A stretch of DNA of 64,000 nucleotides from Ligula intestinalis (lineage: Eukaryota > Platyhelminthes > Cestoda > Diphyllobothriidea > Diphyllobothriidae), in the NCBI GenBank assembly GCA_036362985.1, contig JAYGXS010000002.1, positions 98,521,980 through 98,585,979 on the forward strand, written 5' to 3'. The notes below the pieces were generated by a model. That model was not told the origin of the DNA, searched no databases, and saw only the letters and a list, made by a program, of their open reading frames with translations. The position numbers and the translations under genes were made by a program. Below are positions 60,466 through 64,000 of the stretch, one piece after another; within the stretch, counting starts at the first letter, position 1; the number at the start of each line of letters is the position of its first letter.

Positions 60466-63175
60466 ATAATAAGGTTTATTTGTAAAGCACATCTTTGGCG
60501 CCGTCCAAAACACCGGAAGGCAGGAAAAAACCTAACCCAAACCCCTTCTTTCGCAGTGACCATTGTATTTGTTTTGGTCTTTTGCTAGGTCAATAGTGTG
60601 CGAAATAAGGAGTTTGTTTTAAGTGAAAAAAACCTGACTTCTAGGAAGCAAATCTAGAAAAACATGAAATAAAATATCTATACATTGTAGGTGTTACGGT
60701 TTTATAGTAAGAATACTTGGGGTCTGGAAAAAACTGTTATGTCCTTTAAATGAGCTATACTTAGCCGCGGTCAGTTTGAAGGTGAAAAAATCAGCTGAGG
60801 ATATGGCGTCTACCATATGCATGGGTCTGCTCGATACGGAGATTACAATCCTTGTCCAGTGGCACAAGTTTGCTAATTAGATGGGACGTTGCAGATGTCT
60901 GAGGTGGGTCGAGGCAGCTGCGAAGCACCATCGTCATTCAAGTGTATCGGCAGAAGACATTCGGCCTTTCGTTTGTCGAATATCTAAGTGAGATTGAGAT
61001 TTACATCATTAGTATTTATACTTCTGATACAATATAAATGGAAACAATATCTATTTTAGTATAGTTGAAGAGAAAATTATTTTCTTTCATAATAATTTTT
61101 TATAAACATTTAGATATTAGTAGAGGAATATTGGAATAGATAAATTGTTCTTAGTTTTTGTTTTTTTATTTTTATTTCAGGATTGGAAAAGGAGGCAAGG
61201 CACAATTTTGCTTAAGCTTTGATTTTATCAGCGTTGGAAACCGTCGACTGGAAAGCTTCCAGGATTTGCCAGTTTTCTCCAAAATTTTCGGGAACTCTCC
61301 TGGACCGTTAGATCTCTTTTGGTCCGAATTGGACGTCAAATAACTGGTTAGCAAAGTGTCCCATTTTATTCAGAAATAAATGCGTCATATCATTTGAGAA
61401 GAACTGCTTGGTCTTTCTTCTAAATTCGGCTAAACTGTGGCTTTTGCGAATATCGTTGGGTAGGGCATTCCATATGATCGCATATCTTATGGTGTAGAAA
61501 TTGGTCGCTGGGCCGTCCTAGCTTTAGCGTTATGAATTGTATGTTGGTTGTTTCTAGTGGGACGGGAACCGTTTTGATTTGTTAACATATTATTGCTTAG
61601 GATGTTCTGATTATGTGTCACTTTAAATAGGAAAGTTAAACCATTTTGGAGTCGCCTTTGCCAGAGGGGTTTAAGGCCATATCTATTGTACATTATTGAA
61701 TAGGAGTCTCGGGCGTCATCGCGTTTACACAGAACTCTGGTAAACCTTCGCTGGATTTTTTCTAGTTTCTGTCTGTCATCTGATGACATGGTACCGACAA
61801 ATATTGAGCAGTAATCTAGAATAGGTAAAACGTACATTTTGTAAAGCTTAGTTTTAAGTGTAATTAATGTGAAATTTTTACTTATGAAGCCACATAGTCG
61901 ATTGGCTTTTGGTGCGATTTGTTTAGCATATGGGGATAAGTCAAGAGTATTAGAATATCTAAGACCTAAATCTTTTAAAGATGTAAGCTTTTTTATTTCT
62001 TGACCACTAAGCATTATGGGGGGAAGTTTTAGTGGTCCAAAAATCATGAGATGACATTTTGTTGGTGAAAACGGCATTTGCCACTGAACACTCCAGTCGT
62101 TTAGTTTTTGAAGGTCTAATTCAATTGTTCTATGCACACTACTTATCGAATTTTTGTTAAAGGCATATGCGAGTTTTAAGTCATCTGCATATAAAAATGT
62201 TTTACCAGATGTCGATATCGTGGATAACTCATGAATGTAAATGAGAAATAATAGTGGACCTAGGATAGTGCCTTGAAAAACACCACTGCTTATATGAGTT
62301 GGTTCTGATACTATATTTCGAAGTTGTACTACTTGAAATCGGTTGTGAAGATAGGATTTGAGGAAATCAAGCAGGGGGGGCCGAATCCCGTGACTCACTA
62401 GCTTCACGATCAGTCTTTTATGTGGAACTTTGTCAAAGGCTTTTTTTAGATCAAAGTAAATTGTAGCTACCGTGTTCCCATCATCTCGATTTCTGGAGAC
62501 GAATTCCAAGAAAGTGAGATGGCAGGACTGACATGACTTTTTAGGTAAAAAGGCATGTTGACAGGGAGGTATGAGATTTACGTTCGTCAGATGGTCTAAC
62601 AATTGGTTATAAATTATTTTTTCTAAGATTTTTGCTAAAACTGATGTTCGGTGAACACCACGATAATTTTGGGCATTGGACCGATTTCCGTTTTTGTAAA
62701 TTGGGATGATACATGATTTTTTCCAGATTTCTGGATAAGTACCATTTGACTGCAGTAACGAGAAAAGGTTAGACAGAAGTATTGGGGCATATGTCATATG
62801 TCTCAGTATGCAAGGAGGTATTCTATCCGTTCCATATGATCTGGAATTGGACAGTTGGCGGATAGCTTTCTCTACAGTTTCTTCGTTAAACAATATCTCT
62901 TTTAATACTAGTGCCGTCATTTCTGTTGGTTGGGGGATAGGTTCTTCCTCGACTGAATAGTTGGTTGAGAAATACTCGTTGAAAAGATTTGCTATTTGGT
63001 TGTCATTTGTTATTACCATTCCTTGGTCATCAAGCATGATTTGTAGGCCTTGTTTTCGATGATTATTTATTTGTTTCCTGAAGATTTGGGCTGTCCCTTC
63101 TGGGGACTCGATTGCCCGAAGTTCTCCTGCTATCGACAAGGTACCGCACAGATGGCTTCTGGTAAAATTTATAGC
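60466..63175 (-). mobile_element. LINE-B insertion, 5'-truncated, antisense
   Basis: A second LINE-B element on the minus strand interrupts the host LINE-B. Its 3' end at about 60466-60480 is an (ATT)n-type tail ('taataataataagg' on the plus strand). Its 5' end near 63175 lacks the endonuclease. It contains the long RT frame at 61308-63184 and a 3' UTR of about 840 bases. A long target duplication is not seen; only AGCC is shared at both edges. About 60 bases of the host between the 'DLSKA' and 'GIHPPLPDF' positions are missing, so insertion probably came with a target deletion. Confidence 0.85.
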
Positions 63176-63184
63176 CATTGGCAT
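61308..63184 (-). CDS. LINE-B reverse transcriptase, nearly intact, one frameshift near the end
   Basis: The open frame 61487-63184 encodes 565 residues without a stop. In order: pre-RT region with 'LFNEYFS' (about residue 67), 'SYGTDRIPPCILRHM' (116-130) and 'IIPIYKNGNRS' (159-169). Then come 'ATIYFDLKKAFDKVPH' (240-255) with the first catalytic Asp, 'SSGVFQGTILGPLLFLIYIH' (299-318), the catalytic box YADD (332-335), 'FGPLKLPP' and the thumb 'KLEKIQRRFTRVLC'. After one frameshift near 61490 the other frame continues to a TAA at 61308-61310, with 'IIWNALPNDIRKSHSLAEF'. All catalytic motifs are present. The N-terminus lacks endonuclease because the insertion is truncated; the first codon falls at the junction. 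It has fewer defects than any other element here, so it is probably the youngest. Confidence 0.88.
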
Positions 63185-64000
63185 CCGTCCCCTCTCCCCG
63201 ACTTCATTAGTTCCTACTTGTCTAACCGCAGCCAGAAGGTCCTAGTAGGTTATAGTTACTCCACTTCCCAGCTGATCACGAGTGGTGTTTTGCAAGGCAC
63301 TGTATTGGGTCCTTTACTCTTCATTCTATATATAAACGAAATTTCGACTGTTTTAAAAAAAATCACACAATCTCATTTATGCAGACGACCTCAAATGCAT
63401 CTTCTCATTTTCTAAGGACACGGCAAGTATATGCGATGATAAAATAAATGCGGACCTACTTACACTCTCACGTTGGAGTGCTACCTGGCAGATGGAATGC
63501 TCTCCATCCAAGTGTAGTTTCATGTGTTTCGGTCATGCCAAGCTTCCTCGTCCCCTACTCATTCAAAATACTCCACTTTTAGAACGATCCACTATAAAAG
63601 ACTTAGGTCTTAGCTACACAAATAAACTAGCATTGTCGCCTCATGCGGATCGAATATCTGCGAAGGCTGCACAGATATGTGGTTTTATATCACACAATTT
63701 CTTCCTGCTGGAAATAAATTTAAAACTTTATCGCATGTATGTTCTACCCATCCTTAAATACTGCTGTCCCCTCATTGGTCTAATGAATGCTTCGGACCAC
63801 AGTAAGATTGAAAATGTACAGATGGTATTTACTCGCAAAATATTCGCTCTTCCTCGATCCACTCTTTCTTATACGGAGAGATGTCAGTTAGCGAACATGA
63901 CATTTATTTGGGTCAGAATACTCGAAGAGGGCCTCTGTTTCCTCTTTCGCGTTAACTCTTCCCCTAACCTTCCACGAATCAACGCTCTCATTCACGCAGA
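63175..64000 (+). pseudogene. LINE-B host element, 3' part (RT palm and thumb)
   Basis: The interrupted host resumes with 'PSPLPDFISSYLSNRSQKVL', 'SGVLQGTVLGPLLFILYINE' and, after a frameshift near 63362, 'YADDLKC', the catalytic box. It goes on with 'SATWQMECSPSKCSFMCFG', 'TIKDLGLSYTNKLALSPHAD', 'ICGFISHNF', 'LYRMYVLPILKYCCPLIG' and 'SKIENVQMVFTRKIFALP', and runs out of the window. The frame is mostly open from about 63370, with few defects. The 3' UTR is not in the window. Confidence 0.88.

Noticed and set aside
1..64000. CRISPR arrays, phage or bacterial operons, tRNA and rRNA genes
   Set aside because: No regular short spaced repeats, no compact operon-like coding, and no cloverleaf or rRNA signature noticed; the genome is eukaryotic.

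Overview
The window is eukaryotic, AT-rich and dominated by retrotransposons. There are no operons, tRNA/rRNA genes or CRISPR arrays. The features are split exons with GT..AG borders, LINE, Penelope-like and Ty3/Gypsy elements, and old segmental repeats. The Gypsy elements have a Cys-His-Cys-Cys gag finger of the kind known from the CsRn1 lineage. Together with the Penelope and CR1/Jockey-type elements this fits a parasitic flatworm (trematode or cestode). That assignment is an inference; species cannot be fixed by eye. A 10-N assembly gap lies at 20734-20743.

The only convincing cellular gene is a chymotrypsin-fold (S1) serine protease on the minus strand at 30092-31698. It has three coding exons (245 codons plus stop) with consistent splice phases and an intact His/Asp/Ser triad. 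The exon or exons carrying the signal peptide and activation site were not found. A paralogue at 6185-7903 keeps identical exon lengths (325, 233 and 180 nt) but is a clear pseudogene. Both lie in a diverged segmental repeat of about 8 kb: copy B 4560-12340 and copy C 29050-36768, with partial copies A (185-1340), E (16290-16960) and D (53263-54697, a recent duplicate of the end of C).

Layout. 1-4545: repeat A, a tandem pair, and remnants of LINE family A with two 3' UTR copies. 4560-12340: copy B with the protease pseudogene and a telomere-like degenerate tract. 12341-20690: mostly non-coding, with a LINE family B remnant (14838-15810), repeat E and an antisense LINE-A remnant (17940-19650). 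20695-21110: a terminal-repeat-like DNA transposon edge at the gap and one candidate exon. 25560-29050: a diverged tandem array of about 0.9-kb units. 29050-36768: copy C with the protease gene and an inserted LINE-A copy. 36769-42155: Gypsy element 1 with 527-bp LTRs and a GACC target duplication. 46741-49111: a Penelope-like element with an inverted 5' part.

49980-64000 is a nested stack. A LINE-B host element on the plus strand (49980-52857, 60056-60465, 63175-64000) is split twice. At CACT it received an LTR element (52858-60055), whose 5' LTR was later broken and joined to a copy of the flank of Gypsy element 1. Inside its reverse transcriptase region it received an antisense, 5'-truncated LINE-B copy with an almost intact reverse transcriptase (61308-63184). 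This gives the relative order of insertion and recombination events.
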